DNA of 64,000 nucleotides from Arthrobacter sp. NicSoilB8 (GTDB lineage: Bacteria; Actinomycetota; Actinomycetes; Actinomycetales; Micrococcaceae), in contig NZ_AP024656.1 in NCBI RefSeq assembly GCF_019977355.1, positions 1 to 64,000 of the forward strand, written 5' to 3'. A program made the translations under genes and the position numbers. Shown here one piece after another: positions 63,296 through 64,000 of the stretch. Positions within the stretch are counted from its first letter, which is position 1. The number at the start of each line of letters is the position of its first letter. Under the pieces are notes generated by a model that saw only the letters and a program-made list of their open reading frames with translations, was not told the origin of the DNA and did no database searches.

Positions 63296-63610
63296 TTAGT
63301 TGGCGGAGTCGTCCGAGCGGACCTCGAAGGCTTCGAGGGGAGGGCAGAAGCAGATCAGGTTGCCGTCCCCTGCAGCACCGTCGATCCGTCCGACCGGCGG
63401 GAAGTACTTGTCCTGCTTGAGCGTGTGGACAGGGAAGACGCCCTGCTCGCACGGGTACTCGCGGGTCCGGATGTCCTTCGGAACGGCGATGTCCACCGCG
63501 GCATCGACGGTGTCGTAGCCGTAAGCCTTCAGCATGTCGTCGACGTCGGTCTGGCGGCGCGCGCCGATGTGCCCGTCCGAAAATAGGGATTTAGATGAAT
63601 GAACCGCCAT
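63296..63610 (-). pseudogene. gcvP: Glycine decarboxylase P protein, in-frame internal deletion
   Basis: 104 residues where about 950 are normal. Residues 1-50 are the GcvP start (FSDGHIGARRQTDVDDMLKAYG, then DIAVPKDIR); residues 51-104 are the GcvP end (TLKQDKYFPPVGRIDGAAGD, LICFCPPLEAFE). The join is in frame near TREYPCEQGVFPV. The PLP-binding lysine and both catalytic halves are lost. Start ATG at 63610 keeps GGAG upstream. The clean fusion suggests deletion between short repeats or recombination; it cannot decarboxylate glycine. Confidence 0.9.
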
Positions 63611-63667
63611 GAGGAACTCCACAATTCAGGGATATGAGCCACGAATATTCAGGTTCCTCCCCGCTCT

Positions 63668-63852
63668 GTATTGGACCTGAGAGTTTTCGCGTCCCCTGTG
63701 GTTACAGGGCACCGCTTGCACCGTCGGTGAGTCGAGGTTCCAACTACGTTCAGAGTTGCCTCACCGCGGCGGTACGGGGGCCTGAGAGATTCCTGGGGAG
63801 GATTTGCTCCTACGGCGCCTGCTTGTATCTACTTGCAGGGCTCTCCCGCCGC
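63668..63852 (-). promoter_or_regulatory. Tandem glycine riboswitch
   Basis: Read on the minus strand, aptamer 1 spans 63852-63779 (GCGGGAGAGCCCTGC, then GGCGCCGTAGGAGCAAAT and AATCTCTCAGGC) and aptamer 2 about 63770-63668 (GAGGCAACTCTG, then GGTGCAAGCGGT and AAAACTCTCAGGTCC). The paired GGAGAG...CTCTCAGG layout is that of the glycine riboswitch. It ends 58 bases before the gcvP start and turns the operon on with glycine. Confidence 0.93.
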
Positions 63853-63927
63853 GATCAACAGCTGTATCACTTGTGAGTGATATGTCTCACACAATAACCG
63901 ACCTCGGATAGGAGCGGGAGGTGAGGA

Positions 63928-63993
63928 TGCAAAAAATGCAACCGTGAGGGTGTTGTAAAAAATGCAACTTAGGGCTTGTGCAGAAAATGCAAC
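63928..63993. repeat. Three direct copies of AAAATGCAAC upstream of the riboswitch
   Basis: Copies at 63933-63942, 63959-63968 and 63984-63993, spaced 26 and 25 bases. The first lies within TGCAAAAAATGCAAC, whose complement recurs at 41838-41852. They sit about where the gcv promoter should be and look like regulator sites. The window ends at the third copy, so more may follow. Confidence 0.7.
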
Positions 63994-64000
63994 TGGGGGT

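Overview
The window is high-GC DNA from an actinobacterium. Protein style (SCO6880-type T4SS ATPase, large NAD-glutamate dehydrogenase, actinobacterial GH15 trehalase-like enzyme, glycine-riboswitch gcv operon) suggests a Micrococcaceae/Arthrobacter-like host. This taxonomic guess is an inference. The presence of parA, a centromere-binding protein gene, a primase-type replication gene and a conjugative T4SS points to a plasmid or an integrated plasmid. No tRNA, rRNA or CRISPR array was seen.

Layout. 1-8.1 kb: an accessory block with a pRiA4b ORF-3-like protein, an AbiTii-domain protein, a small repeat protein with a GNPGN tract, a long SF2 helicase (a candidate defence island) and a cluster of three tiny genes. 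8.7-12.0 kb: a complete IS3 element (TTC target duplication), a serine recombinase and a decayed gene. 12.1-16.7 kb: partition and replication backbone; parA and its partner lie between inverted pairs of an 11-bp iteron, followed by a primase/winged-helix Rep whose leader region contains strong hairpins and a terminator. 16.8-19.2 kb: small regulators and a membrane-protein/HTH pair. 19.3-30.7 kb: a one-direction, tightly overlapping conjugation operon (CHAP hydrolase, lipoprotein, ParA/MinD-like ATPase, pilin-like protein, VirB8-like, TrbL/VirB6-like, SCO6880-like, VirB4-like, VirD4-like, DUF4913). No relaxase lies in the window.

31.2-39.1 kb is a graveyard. Remnants of a second conjugation locus (a trbL piece and a DUF4913 tail) flank a GntR gene and a truncated ilvD-type dehydratase. 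Pieces of a TetR regulator, aldo/keto reductase, NAD-epimerase, HAD phosphatase and MFS transporter follow, with an intact HAD phosphatase and an AhpD-like protein among them. 39.3-47.1 kb holds an intact GH15 enzyme and the 1608-aa NAD-glutamate dehydrogenase. 47.2-48.7 kb is an intact IS110 element. 48.8-55.1 kb: GntR regulator, amidase, NAD(P)-binding protein, MFS exporter and a MocR/PdxR-type regulator; a shared operator-like motif lies upstream of the amidase, the AhpD gene and the MFS/MocR pair.

55.5-59.1 kb is a three-layer nested transposon: an ISL3 element with a perfect 8-bp target duplication, split by an internally deleted IS110 copy, itself split by a different IS110-family element. 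59.2-64 kb: an NCS2 nucleobase permease, a small unknown gene, and a glycine-cleavage operon with a tandem glycine riboswitch. In that operon gcvT and gcvH look intact, gcvP has lost almost all of its middle in frame, and glyA is cut short, so the pathway cannot work from this locus alone.
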